From Nageia nagi (lineage: Eukaryota > Pinophyta), in contig JBITNC010000001.1 of the NCBI GenBank assembly GCA_050084985.1, positions 86,304,001 through 86,368,000 on the forward strand: a stretch of 64,000 bases of DNA, in the 5' to 3' direction. Positions 35,765-47,424 of this stretch are shown piece after piece. The translations under genes were made by a program, and so were the position numbers. Each line of letters begins with the position of its first letter. Position 1 is the stretch's first letter. The notes beneath the pieces were generated by a model that saw only the letters and a program-made list of their open reading frames with translations, was not told the DNA's origin and did not search any database.

Positions 35765-35776
35765 GCTCTGATACCA
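35765..35776 (-). promoter_or_regulatory. Primer-binding site of copia element B
   Basis: TGGTATCAGAGC on the - strand, two bases from the right LTR, identical to element A and complementary to initiator tRNA-Met. Confidence 0.92.
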
Positions 35777-35778
35777 AT

Positions 35779-37743
35779 TGTTGGACTTCGAGTGACACTG
35801 AGAGGGGGGGGTAATCAGTGTAAAAAAAAAATAATCAATTTAAGCTTCTTAAATAAAGACAGATTAAAAGCCAGAGAAAATTGAGCAAGCACACCAAGTA
35901 CATCACACAACACCAGATATAACGAGGTTCACCAGATTGGCTACATCCCCAAAAATGACTGCTTGGACTCCAATCCAAATCCAGTCATTAAAGAAAGTTT
36001 ACAGATTCACAGCACCAACTGTGAAGGGTAGCACCAACTACCACTTTAAAAATAGCAGCACCTACTACTTGGAGCACCAACTCCAGCTATCAAGCACCCA
36101 CTTGATACAACATTCAAAAAGGAGGAAAGAATACAGTTCTAGAAGACCCTCAATGGTCTAGCTCTAATGCTCATTGTTTGATCTCTGCACATAGCTCCAA
36201 AGTAACACAGTTAAACAATCACTATACTATCTGCATATTCATTTGTTCACTTCACATACTCCTGATACTCCCCACTTCCACGTTGTTACCTCCACTACAC
36301 CCTTCTCTACACACCAGTTCTTACTCCATCTTCCATTCCCTCTTCACATCCATTCCTACAAACTGTTACACATCAAGAAAACTGTTACACATCAAGAAAA
36401 CCATTACACATCAAGAAAACCCCCCAAGAAACTGTTCCTATCATGACACGTTATCAAAAAACAAACTGAAAAGAAATCTTTATTTGTAACTGCTCCTGCA
36501 CTAAGAGAGTTCACTATCTGAGACTGCAACTACTGTAACTGACGAATGCTCCTATTGCTCAAATAGAGTTATTCAGACAGGTATAGCTCTTTCTCCACTT
36601 ATTTCAGATATTTGACAATATCTAATTATTTCTTATAATCCCGGACTCTTTTCTTCTTCTTAATGGTAGTTCTGGGTTTCTCTTTTTTTGTCTAGCCTTA
36701 GTTCCGGAGTCTCTTTCTATAGCCTAGAGATTGACTAGCTTACCGGATGTTTATTGTATACACCATGATGTCATCATCTCTAGACTCCAGAAGAGAGTTC
36801 CAATGTATCTGCGTGGCCTTCTGGACTTTTCAACACCAACTGCTAATGTCATCTTCTCTGGACTTCGAAAGTAGAGTAAAATGCTTCCCGTGATGTTCGG
36901 ATGTTTATTGTATACACCATGATGTCATCATCTCTGAACTCTGGAAGAGAGTTCCAAGGTATCTGCGTGGCCTTCCAGACTTTTCAACACCAACTACTAA
37001 TGTCATCTTCTTTGGACTCCAGAAGTAGAGTAAAATGCTTCCCACGATGTCCGTGCTGATGTCATTTCCAGAAAAAAGAAACAATCACACATGCTCAACA
37101 GACTATGATCTGACTTCTCGCTATCCTTATCGCTTCCGAGATATTTTATTTACTGGCTCTGGCTATTTGATCTCTCTTTGCTATTCTCATCTCTACATTC
37201 CGGAATGTTTTACTCACTGGCTCCAGTTATTTGATCACTCCTTGCTGACCTCATCATCTCCAGGACCCGATTTCATTCAAAAATGTGAATGTTGTTCTCC
37301 CCGTGATGTCATCTTCATGCTTCCGGAATGCTCTACTCACTTTCTCTGGAACCCAGTTTTTTTCCACAACTGAGCTTTTATCATTTCATTTCGGAACACT
37401 TAATCTACTAACTTCAGCCTTTTTAATCACCCCTTACTGACCTCATCATCTTCGGAACCCGGTTTCATTCAAAAATGTGAACATTGTTCTTCCCGTGATG
37501 TCATCTCTTCCCTCTGGAATGTTTTACTCACTGGCACCGGCTATTTGATCGCTCCTTGTTGACTTCATCACTTCTAGAACCCAATTTTGGGTTAAGGCCC
37601 AAAATTGCTGATGTCATCTCTTCCGAAACGCTTTATTTACTAACCCTGGTTTTTCAATTCTCCTTGCTGACTTCATCACTTCCGGAACCCGGTCTTTACC
37701 AAAACCACGTGTTGACAACAATGACAATCACACATGCTCAACA
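35779..37743 (-). repeat. 5' LTR of copia element B
   Basis: 1965 bp, TG...CA. It contains a tandem duplication of 154-bp period at 36,745-37,051 that is collapsed in the left LTR. G-box CACGTG at 37,706-37,711. Confidence 0.9.
36745..37051. repeat. 154-bp tandem duplication in the 5' LTR of element B
   Basis: Two copies begin GGATGTTTATTGTATACACC at 36,745 and 36,899 and continue through an ATGATGTCATCATC motif to a CTTCCC-GATGT segment. They differ by scattered substitutions. In the left LTR the second copy is reduced to its edges. Confidence 0.8.
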
Positions 37744-38095
37744 CTTTGAACCATTGTAAATAAGGTTTAATCAATTGATGAAGTTGGAAGAAGATAGAAA
37801 CAAATCCTATTAGGACTTTCAACATTGAAAATAGATTGTTAAAATATGGTTCAACAAGAAAAAGTCTTACTAGGTCAAGTTTGAAGTTAGAGACATCATT
37901 CTCAAATGGGATGAGGAAAGAACAAAGCTTAGGAAACATAAAAAATTTGATTACTTATGGAGCAAGCCTATATCATTATTAATGCCTTAAAAAATAATAC
38001 ATTCAAACTTAAAGATATTTCCAAGTCCTAGGAACTACTGATACCAGTGAATATGATCTATTTAAAACATTATTGAGTTGTTGGGTAATTTTATA
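37744..38095 (+). pseudogene. Ty3 integrase C-terminal part (host element)
   Basis: The host integrase resumes after element B as IRFNQLMKLEEDRNKSY, then WFNKKKSY, FEVRDIILKWDEERTKL and HKKFDYLWS, the typical basic C-terminal region of Tat-type integrases. The end lies near PVNMIYLKHY. No chromodomain is seen. Several stops are present. Confidence 0.8.
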
Positions 38096-38640
38096 ACACC
38101 CACCAAATTTGTATAGTGTAAATAATTTCATTTTTTAATTATGTTTCTTAAAAAAAATGTATATATTATGTTTTTCTAGTGCATTTCTTAAGGATTTAAC
38201 TAACCATTAATGGTAGCATTTACTAGGCATGGTGGTAGTTAAGTTCGATGATTACAAAATATCACATAAGAGGATCAATCTCCAAATATAAGGTTGCTTT
38301 GAAAAATTGTTCACCTAATACGTCACCTACCATTTTAAAATTTGACATGCTTGGGTTAAATTCCATCCTTCTTGTCATCCCTAACACCATACTTTATGTA
38401 AATCCTAACATTCCTAATTCATTAATTACTATCAATAGACAGTAGTCCCAAACCCTATGTAAATAAAACATAGTCCTCAACTTATTATTTCTTCACTTAG
38501 TGAATTTTAGAGCCCAAATTTTCAAGAGTTATAGACCATATTATCTAAGGAGCTTTTGGCACTAGGTGTGAAGGATTTTCAAAGCTTGATTTCATACAAG
38601 TTGTAGGAGTTTGATGTTTACCTGAGTTGCACATACATTA
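38096..38640 (+). other. Spacer between integrase and the 3' reading frame
   Basis: No domain seen. The stretch separates the integrase end from the 3' frame that starts near ATGGCTAGTGC at 38,649. Confidence 0.45.
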
Positions 38641-38648
38641 TTGAACAT

Positions 38649-41250
38649 CATGGCTAGTGCTAAGAAGACTAAGGTAGCTATGGAAGAGGGATTGTATGCT
38701 AACTTGGTAGCAATTCATGAGGAATATTGGGATAATGAAACTAGATGGAAGTAGGAGTCATTAACCACATAGGTATCTATCACACTAATACTAAAAGGAT
38801 GCTATTGTAGTATCAAAGGATATAAGTTAAGGAAAAAGGGAAGTCAAAGGCTAGAGGGAAAAATGTTATACTAGACTGTGGCTTGTTAGAATTTATGCCC
38901 TATGAATCTTTCACTTGTCCAGATATCCTTCTTTGCATTGCAATTAGACACAACCCATATGACTATGTTATCAAAGATTACAAGGAGAAGAAGAAGGGAG
39001 AAGAATGTTCTAAGTAGCAACCTAATATCACTTTGGACTACTCCCCTGAAGAAATTGTAAATGCATTTGCAATCCGTGCTAACTAGACCTTCCATGTCAA
39101 GAAATAAATTGATATTAAAAAGAAAAGGGATAATTTTTATCAAAATGAAGATGAAATGGTGGATTGGATTGATTAAGGGAATTAAGGAAGCACCATCAAG
39201 CTCCTTTAGAGCTATGACATCATCTCCTTTGAGAAATCTTAGGAAGGATAGGTCCTATAGGCATTGGCTATTATTCTTGGGAGAGTGACCCAGATAGAGG
39301 AGGATGAAGCCATGATGAAAATGGCATATAATATTATTATGGCACATTTAAACTATGATTTTAATACTTTCATCTCAAATGAGAATAGGAAAAATCTTTT
39401 TAATATTAAAAAATCTAATTTCTATCACTCATCCTATTTGTGGTGGCTAATAGTCCACCAAAATTTGGAAGCTCTGATGGAAGAAGGAATCTAGATTGAA
39501 CTAGCTACTTCATATACAACACCTACACCAATTGATTTGAAAGTGTTGGTGCTCACAAAGGTCCATGGATCATATTATGAGTTCATAAAGAAATGTTTTA
39601 GTCCAATCATAAGGATTCTAACTAGGAGGGTCACTCATAGACTACACCAATCTATTATGAATGAGCTTCAAGGAGGAAACAAGATAGGAGATTAGTATTT
39701 TTTGAAAGACCACATAAATATAATGAGTTATGGTTATTTTGAGATCCCATTTTTTCTACCTAAATATGTCACACTATAATTATATTCTTTAGAAATATAT
39801 AGACAAATTTGTGCTATAGAAACTAAATATGGGTCAAGGGGTAATTTCAATCCTATTATCAAAATACTTGCACAATATATAAATTTTATCTTAATAGAAA
39901 TAGATTTTAAAGATTAGCTAGTAGATTTTATTGTATTGAATTTTAATTTAGATACTATGGATACCAATTGGACATATGACCTAGCGACCAAGATAACAAG
40001 GCTAATAAAATCAAAAAAGAAATGTCCAACATTTGTTGAGTATTTTACAAATCAAATTAAAGAAGAGGCTAAGGCATCCCTAAAGTGGGAAATTAGTATT
40101 TTTGGCAAGGTATGGATGTCCCTTTAGGGCCTAAAAAATATAGGATCTAGGAAGCTAGATGCTAGGATTTTGCCTTGAACCCAAAGGTTATCACCTAGTT
40201 ATAAAATGAATTGGATTAGGGACCCAAAAAAATTGAATATTTTACAAATTTTAGGTTTCAATGCACCACCAAAGTAGTCCATGTTGAAAAATAATTCTTT
40301 GATGAGTTTACTTATGATCAATACTAGAATACCTAGTACATGCAAGGCTTGCTTTTAGAGATAGGGTAACCACTCCTAGCCAATTTTCAAGGAAACTATA
40401 TGGGAGATGAATAGCCATTGGTGCACTAAGCACCAAAGCTACAAAATCCAAGAAAGACAAGGGTAGAAGAAGCCTCCAATTCATGATAGCTTCAAAAAAA
40501 GAAAATAGAAACAACTACCAATCTTGGGGAGTCTTCTCAAAAGAAGAGAAGAATCATGCTAGTATTAAAAGAACAATAACCCCTAAAAAAGAAACAAGTT
40601 CCACAAAAGAAGAAACCCATTGTAAAACCACTTGTATTAATAAATGCCCAGACCCCATCTCCAAAAGCAATAAGTGAATGATAACCTAAACCAAGAATGA
40701 GGGATACTAAAATGCTAGATGTAGAAGAAACCCAAAAACCCAAAGTACAAACACAGTTATCTATCAAGATGCACAAGAAGATCTTGCAAATGAAGTGAAA
40801 CAAGGAGGAGGGAACATGTTTAGTACAATTGGGGCTACACCATCTAGAATGAGTGCTACAAAAATAGGAGGAGAATCGAGCAAAGATGAAGATGGTGATC
40901 ATAAGAAGAAAAAGGACTCCAACCCAAAGGATAAGCCACATAAATAAGAGGCTTCTATAGATGAAGAATAAGAGAAAGAATAAGTAATACCTATTGTGGA
41001 AACAACAAAAGATATTCTCATTCTAAAAACCCCAACATTCACTTTAAAAGAAGGTACATCCCATGATTCTTTAATTCCTTATTTAGTCACCTTCATTGAT
41101 GAAATAAAACATATTTTTTCTACTCAAGTAGTAGAGCCCATTGATTGGGAAATATTCATTGATAAACCCCTTATCCTCTTGGAGCAACAAGGAAGAAAAT
41201 TGAGTAAAGTTACAAAAATTGGGTATATTAAAATTGCTTAGATACCCTTT
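38649..41250 (+). pseudogene. 3' reading frame downstream of integrase (host element), function unknown
   Basis: From MASAKKTKVAMEEGLY the frame is broken by stops and shifts but stays protein-like. Near 39,690-39,810 it reads DHINIMSYGYFEIPFFLPK after GD, then YSLEIYRQIC. The same pattern (GDW, an aromatic, TFIRLYGF, P, LP, then L-IE) occurs in the 3' frame of the - strand element near 58.2 kb, so it is a conserved part of this family. Frames 39,936-40,127, 40,483-40,677 and 40,996-41,241 are further pieces, the middle one rich in K, T and S. I do not recognise the protein. Extra 3' frames are known in some large Ty3 elements, but their role is unclear. Confidence 0.55.
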
Positions 41251-41389
41251 AAACATGGGTAGTTGTATTCAACTCATGCATCTATTATAAATGTACATAT
41301 ATAGAGTGCATCAACTATGTATTGGTATAGGTTTTTGATTAACACTTCTCATGATGCTAGAAAAAGTCTCCAATCCATGGAGAATAAAA

Positions 41390-41695
41390 TAGAAAAAAAT
41401 CAATAAGAGGATTGATAAGTACAAAGGAGACTACTCTCAAAAGGATAAAGTAATAGCTAGGTTACAAAATCAAAATAGTAAGCTAATCCAAAAGTTGGCC
41501 AAGCAAAATTTCGAGCATGAAAATAGCTTACAAGATACTAAGCTTGAGCTAGAGAATATGAAGAAACATGTTAAAGAATTGAAGGCTCAATCCAGCATAA
41601 TTGAAAAAGAAAAGGCTCAAAATATTAAGGAATAATTAAGAAAGGTAGTAGCAACAAATAAGATTTTAAATGATGATAAGGTTAGGCTTCTAGAA
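41390..41695 (+). pseudogene. Coiled-coil segment of the 3' reading frame
   Basis: An open stretch of about 80 codons reads YSQKDKVIARLQNQNSKLIQ, then KLELENMKKHVKELKAQSSI, with clear heptad-like leucines and charged residues. After one stop it continues with VVATNKILNDDKVRLLE. This suggests an oligomerising C-terminal part of the 3' protein, or a separate coiled-coil frame. Confidence 0.55.
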
Positions 41696-42485
41696 AGATT
41701 TTGGTTGAATAGGTTGGAGAGAAACTAGTTAGCATATCCCAACTACATCTCTTGAAAAATCAAACAGAACAAGTTTTCCAATAGTATAATGCTTAGAATA
41801 TAATTCATAAACTAGCCTTAACAATCCCAATATCAAGGATTGAAAGGATGCAAAATTGGCTCAGAGCATTAACAGAGAAAGATCTAGCTATAATAACCCT
41901 AAGGCCTAGAAAAACAATTTAGAGAAGGGTCAAAGACATTTGTGATTTACAAGATTTAATGTTTGTTCTAGACTTGGATAAAAATCAATTGAAACTAGGG
42001 GTAATTTTTGTAAATAGATTTTTTCATTCTTTAATTCAATTGAAGGCCCCCAAATTGTGGGAAGAGCTTGATGTACAGAGTAGTGTCAACTGATGGGTGG
42101 TGAATACTAAACATTTTTTGGAGCAAAACATTATCTAAGAAATAACTCTTAGAATTATGAGAAATAAGTGACCTAGCTTAGGAAGAAATATCAATATTTT
42201 TTCATACTAGAAAATTAGAGAATGAATTAATGGGCCTTAGAGAAAATATAGTCAAATTAAAAGCATTTCCCATTTTATCATAGGTAGAAAATCAAGATCT
42301 CAAAGATCTATACAAGAAACTTTAGTCTTTTCTTCCTTCATTTCTAATTCCACCACTAAAGGCCCCACCAAAAGATTCAAATGGATAAGCAAGTGGAAGT
42401 GGGAAGTGAAGGTTCTATTATTTAGCAAGTTGAAGACCCTAAGAGCCTCTAGAAGAATATTATTCTTTTAGAATCACACTCTAAA
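41696..42485 (+). other. Degenerate 3' end of the host Ty3 internal region
   Basis: Short broken frames with lysine- and leucine-rich stretches, probably the rest of the 3' frame. It ends with the purine run TCTAAAGGGGG at about 42,480-42,490, the probable polypurine tract before the 3' LTR. Confidence 0.45.
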
Positions 42486-42489
42486 GGGG

Positions 42490-44227
42490 GTACTATTATT
42501 TCAATTCATGATTCTTTCATTCTATCATTCATTAATTCTTTATCCTCAATAAAGTCTCTTCTATAAATACTGCTCCTTATATCCTTTTCTTTAATATTTG
42601 TAAATGTTGTACTAAATGTAAAGTATTCATACTTAGTGTCTTTTACTCAGTCTAGTTAGGATTTATTTTTTATCAAGTCAAGTTAGGGTCATGTTCATGT
42701 TATTGGGTCTTAGTCAAGGAAAGGTCACTTAACTCCCACCATTCTATTACAAAGTGGAAGATGTTTGTATATATTCATTTGAGTCATGTCCAATATATGT
42801 CAAAGGATCTCCATTTTTGTAGAATCACATAAACCATTCTTGAGAAATTATTTATGAGGTCCATGAGTATGTTTAAGTCTAGTTCAGGTCTTATCAAAAC
42901 TATAATTGTTCAAGTTTGAGTCTTGTATAGTCTAAGAGTTCTTTCTAGGAATTGTTGTATATATTTGTCAGTTTAGAGTCAATTCAATCAGCAGGGTTTA
43001 ATTTCATCTAGCATCAAGTAGTCCTAAAGGTCTCAATAGCAAGAGATATTATAATGCTCACATTTAGCAACCATCATCAATTTTAAGTGATTATGTCATA
43101 CATTTTGGGGAAGATTGGTGGGTTTTAAGACTTCTTAGATATCCAGTAAACCCTACCAAGAAAAACAAGACCCATCGATTATGAATGAAGACTATAAGAG
43201 GAAGGGAACACTTGAGTCCACTTGATCAAGAGTGTACAACCCCTAGCACTCTACCAATGTGTCAACTACAACTCACTTTCACCTAGAAGCAATATTTTAC
43301 CTTTAGAATTGAATGATACATCTATCTTCACTCTTATAGTAATTACTACCTAGAGAAATAGTGTAATATATTTATTGATTATAGAGAGTTAGGTAGTTGC
43401 TAACTACTGAGAGAGGATAATCATACCAATCAAAATAGTAGGCTATACTTCTTAATTTCAAAAATAGTCCCAAAAGATCAAGTTAAAGACAAATATGACA
43501 GATTACGTTTGAAGAGTTACAAAGATTGAAGGTTTATGAATTCCCAAACCTTGGTGCTAAATTAGACCATAATATATAATTATTTATAGTTGTAAATAAA
43601 TTTGTACATATTATATATTTAATTCTATATTGTTCTTTGTAAAGAAGTTAGTTGTAGTCATTCATGGTGGAAAACCACCCATTTTGTAAATAGAATAGTA
43701 TAAATAGTGGATTGTTAGAGGTCCAAAAGGTTAGACATTTTAGCAAAGTTGACTAGTGTAAGCTCTATTTTAATAAATGATAGTGCAATACTATGATATT
43801 TTCCCCTTTATATTTGTGGCTATTATCTTACTTTCTAATTATGTATGAAGTTAAGTTCCAAATTATGACTATGTATTACAATTGCGATACCCCAAGAGTG
43901 AGATAGTTATGCTATTCTTAGTCTTGGCTGTGGATTACTTCCTATTTAGTAATTATCAAGATGAATAGTTTAGTTTGTTTGTTATTTGTTTCTCTCACTT
44001 TGTAGTTTATACTTTCATCTCTTTCTAGTTACTCTTCACCTATTTTATCTCTTTCCAATTACTTTTAACCTCTTTCATATATAGGAACTAGCCTATAAGC
44101 TAGAGATTGAGCACAAAACCTCGATGAACATACTATCCCACCACCTTTTGTTCATTCAAGAAACCTACTATTATAGGAAATAGAGAACTACAATAGAACA
44201 AACCTTAAGGTTACATTATATTTATCA
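42490..44227 (+). repeat. 3' LTR of the host Ty3 element
   Basis: Direct repeat of the segment at 9.0-10.98 kb. It follows a polypurine run, contains the TATA box TATAAATA at 43,699-43,706, and ends near TTTATCA. It has one copy of the block that is duplicated in the 5' LTR. The strong divergence between the two LTRs marks an old insertion. Confidence 0.65.
43699..43706 (+). promoter_or_regulatory. TATA box in the 3' LTR of the host Ty3 element
   Basis: TATAAATA in the context AGTATAAATAGTGG, the counterpart of 10,446-10,453. Confidence 0.5.
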
Positions 44228-44246
44228 ACATAATCATTACTCAAAT

Positions 44247-44340
44247 ATGATAATGGAGGTTAGTTGAGATCCAACCAACAAAGGTGACTCCAAGAGATGA
44301 TAATGGAGGTTAGTTGAGATCCAACCAACAAAGGTGACTC
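44247..44340. repeat. Perfect tandem duplication, 50-bp period
   Basis: A 44-bp segment starting ATGATAATGGAGGTTAGTTG is repeated exactly, 50 bp apart, with the linker CAAGAG. The identity suggests a recent event just beyond the 3' LTR of the host element. Confidence 0.9.
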
Positions 44341-44344
44341 AAAT

Positions 44345-45380
44345 ATAATTGGTTTATTCTCCATTCATGCATGATTATAGTACTAATGATAATTTTGACC
44401 ATTCAATTGATGATTGGTTTAGTCCCAATCACCAAGGTAACCCAAGAAAATGGTTATTTTAGTCCTAACCAAGTGATCATAAAATAGTGACTATTATTTA
44501 ACATTCACCCAACAAGGATATGATGTAACAAACAAATGAATAAGCATGATAGATGTTAACTATGAATGTGTATATGAAGGTAAGATAATAGGTAATAATA
44601 CTTGTACTTACCTTTGATGAACTATGTGATTTATTACAAGAATGTTAGCATAAATGCCAATGTTAGTGTGAACACACAAGGTAGCACAAGCATTGAGCCT
44701 CATAGTGATTTTGGTCTTAGAATGTTTCTAATCTTGATGTGTAGTTACCCTAAGAGATTTGATTTATGTGTTATGCTTAAGAATTAAATTGAATTAACAA
44801 GGATTCATATTTATGAATAGTTGAACCTATATCATTGATTTGTATAGGATAACTAACTAATCCTAATTTGATGTTGCCACATGTCCTTCTTGACTTAAGT
44901 GTGATCCTTGATTCATGTGATTTATAATACTTTCTAAAATATATCAAAAATACTAGCATGGGTGCTAGGTTGTACAAGAAAAACTTATAGAAGAAGCTAA
45001 TGTGGACTTTGGATTAACATAATTAAAATAGAGCTAGGATCTTGATATCCAATCTTTGAACTGATGAATGAATGAAAGATGAATACTAAAACCTATGTGA
45101 AAAGCTTTTCTTATTCATAAAAGAGTTTGATGTGCTTTGCATTTGTTTAGAATTTATCCATTTTGCCATCAAATATTTCTAATTTGTATGCATTATTTGG
45201 ATATTTTAATGGACCTATCTAATTTATTTCAAACTTACCCTTGTCTTATTTTTCATGCCTATGATTTATGATGAATCTCTTTGAACACTAGGTCACCCAT
45301 TTGGAATTCTCTTGGTACAATCTTCTTATCTTATACTTTGTTGGCCCTCCTTTGATAAACTGTAAGATGCTCTAAGGAAT
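44345..45380. other. No gene seen
   Basis: AT-rich DNA; the short open frames (44,602-44,787 and 44,777-44,977) show no domain. Confidence 0.4.
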
Positions 45381-45389
45381 GGATTTGCT

Positions 45390-46530
45390 TTTCATTTAAT
45401 CCTTCTAGTTGCCTTAATATTTCTTTTTATTTATATTATCAATTGATGATACCTTCTAGAGACACCCTTCATGATGGTATTTCTACTTCTAATGGTAGGA
45501 TAGCCTCATTTCCATAGACTAATGAAAATGGTTTGCAACCTATAGTTGATTTGGTACTTATTTTGTATGGCCATGCTTCTACTTATATATTTCCTTATGG
45601 ATAATATGTTGATGAGAATATTTTCTTGATTTTGAAATTCTTGTGAAATTCTCTTACGTGGTTTCTTCTAAAATTATTTCCATTATTCATGATTACATGA
45701 GATGGAACACTAAATCTTGCTATAATATTGTCAATCATGAATTTCATAATTTGAGGACCTTTAGATGATCTTAATGGTATGAATTTTTTCCATTTTGTAA
45801 AGTATTTAGTAACAAATAAAATGAATTTTTGACCCTCACTAGATTTGGGGTTGATCACTCCATTTAAGTTTAAAGCTCAAATAGGAAACAACCAAGGAGA
45901 TATCATTATGGTTAATTTTCTTGAAGGGCCTTATTCTAGGTTAGTATGCTTTTGACATTTTTCACATTTTTGAATGTGTGAAATGCAATCCTTTTCCATG
46001 TATGGCCAATAATATCCCAATCTTAAGAGCTTATGAAATATGGTTTTACCATTAAAATGTCCACTATTTATGCAATCATGTACTTATTCCATAACTTTAT
46101 TTACTTTAGTTTCATTTAGGCATATAATAAAAGTACCATCAAATGATGTTTTGTAAAGAATATCACCAATAATGACATACCTTCTAGCCATGTATTTTAG
46201 TATTCATTTGAGGAACTTGGACTGACATAAATCCAAAATCCTTCCTTGCTTGAGGTAGTTGTAGATGTTAGCATACCATTCATGTAATGGAAGAATAGCA
46301 CATATGAGTGACTATTTATTAAAGAACCCTTGGTAATTATCATCATACATAAAATAAAAATGTCTAAGAATGTTGATTTTGATAATAATTTCCTCATCTT
46401 AAACTAAGATAGGTGTTAATGAAGCCTCATTAGCCATAGCATCTACAAATCTGTTATTATTTCTTGAAATATTTTCAAATTGAATCTATGTAAAGCATCT
46501 TTTAACCATCAAAGCAAATATGCCCTTATA
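45390..46530 (-). pseudogene. Ty3 RNase H end and integrase fragment
   Basis: On the - strand, reading down from 46.53 kb: FENISRNNNRF-type end of an archaeal-like RNase H (VDAMANEASLTPI), then ARRYVIIGDILYKTSFDGTF, VHDCINSGHFNGKTI and YYWPYMEKDCI with KCEKCQ (integrase zinc-binding part), then MINPKSSEGQKFILFVTKYF and SSTYYP (integrase core, 45,858-45,595). The first catalytic aspartate is lost (VTKYF for TDYF-type), and NNGNNF replaces DNG. Here the extra RNase H lies directly before the integrase, unlike the other two elements. Confidence 0.75.
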
Positions 46531-47420
46531 TGGCTGTAATTTCTCCTCCTTTGTATTTTAAATATAGACATATAAAATTGATTTATTATTTATTTAATAA
46601 ATCATATTTTAGATTTTTCTAAAAGTGTTAAAAGCAATATTAAAAATGCCAAGATAAAGTTGATATTACAATGCAATGCAATGTGTTATATTAAATGTTA
46701 TATTGTTTACCATGGTTCATATTTTAAAGTGTCTTGAATATAATAATGATTATATTATTGTTACAAGTTCTCTTTCATTCCTTTCTATTCCATTATAGGT
46801 TATAAATATAGGAGTTGGAGGTTAACATCTCTATCAGATCTCTCTGAAAGGTTGTTTTCCCATACATAATACTTATGGTGTCTATTGATACCACCTTTAG
46901 AAGATTTATTTTCACTGAGATATTATTACATGCTATATTTTGCACTTTAGCTAATTCTATAGGTTTAGCATCATTTGTGCCCTAGATTTAGTACATCATT
47001 AATATCATGTGAATCCATGATCCAGAGCTACAAATAGAGGGGACATCATCATTTAGTTTCGTATGATTCATCATCTTTGTCAAATTCCTTCTCTGATCCA
47101 ATTTAGTACTCCATATTCCCTTAACAAATCTTGAGAATTTTCATATCATAATCAAGTGCACACTTTTCATTTATTTATTTATATATGTGAATAAGTGTCA
47201 CATCAATGGATTTATCTTATGTTTATATTTGTTATTTACATTACTTATCATCTACATTTCTAGTGAACATGAATGCTCCTATACACCTAGGTTTCCCTTT
47301 AGGTATCCTTCTTCAAAGTGAGTCATGAATTCATTTTATTTACTCTTATTTCCTTTACCATATATCATTAGGTTAGTTGCACATTAAAATGATAAAACTA
47401 GGGTTTGTTCCACATTTATC
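46531..47420. other. No gene seen; possible decayed LTR
   Basis: AT-rich DNA without a domain. Its position between a - strand integrase fragment and a + strand gag fragment would suit a decayed LTR, but I find no matching partner. Confidence 0.3.
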
Positions 47421-47424
47421 TTGA

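Larger units (their letters stand above)
28591..37743 (-). mobile_element. Ty1/copia retrotransposon B, full length, nested in Ty3 integrase
   Basis: A complete - strand element of 9153 bp with LTRs of 1822 and 1965 bp, a primer-binding site and polypurine tract like those of element A, and a near-identical internal region. The host sequence TTTG sits beside each end (ATTTG-T at the left, CTTTG at the right), consistent with a slightly altered 5-bp duplication. The integrase tail continues at 37,744. It is less damaged than element A: the RT-RNase H frame is fully open, and I count about six inactivating changes elsewhere. Its LTRs lack the 14-bp array. Confidence 0.9.
9000..44227 (+). mobile_element. 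Old Tat-type Ty3/gypsy retrotransposon with three nested insertions
   Basis: Two diverged direct repeats, about 9.0-10.98 kb and 42.49-44.23 kb, bracket + strand Ty3-type domains in this order: gag, protease, extra RNase H, RT, RNase H, integrase, and a 3' reading frame. The coding region is cut by a copia element at 12,253-22,045, a solo LTR at 25,976-28,077, and a second copia element at 28,591-37,743. In each case the host protein resumes on the other side. Subtracting the insertions leaves about 14 kb, which fits the large Tat/Ogre group. All coding parts carry many stops and indels. The outer LTR edges are approximate because the ends have diverged and no clean target-site duplication is visible. 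Confidence 0.75.
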
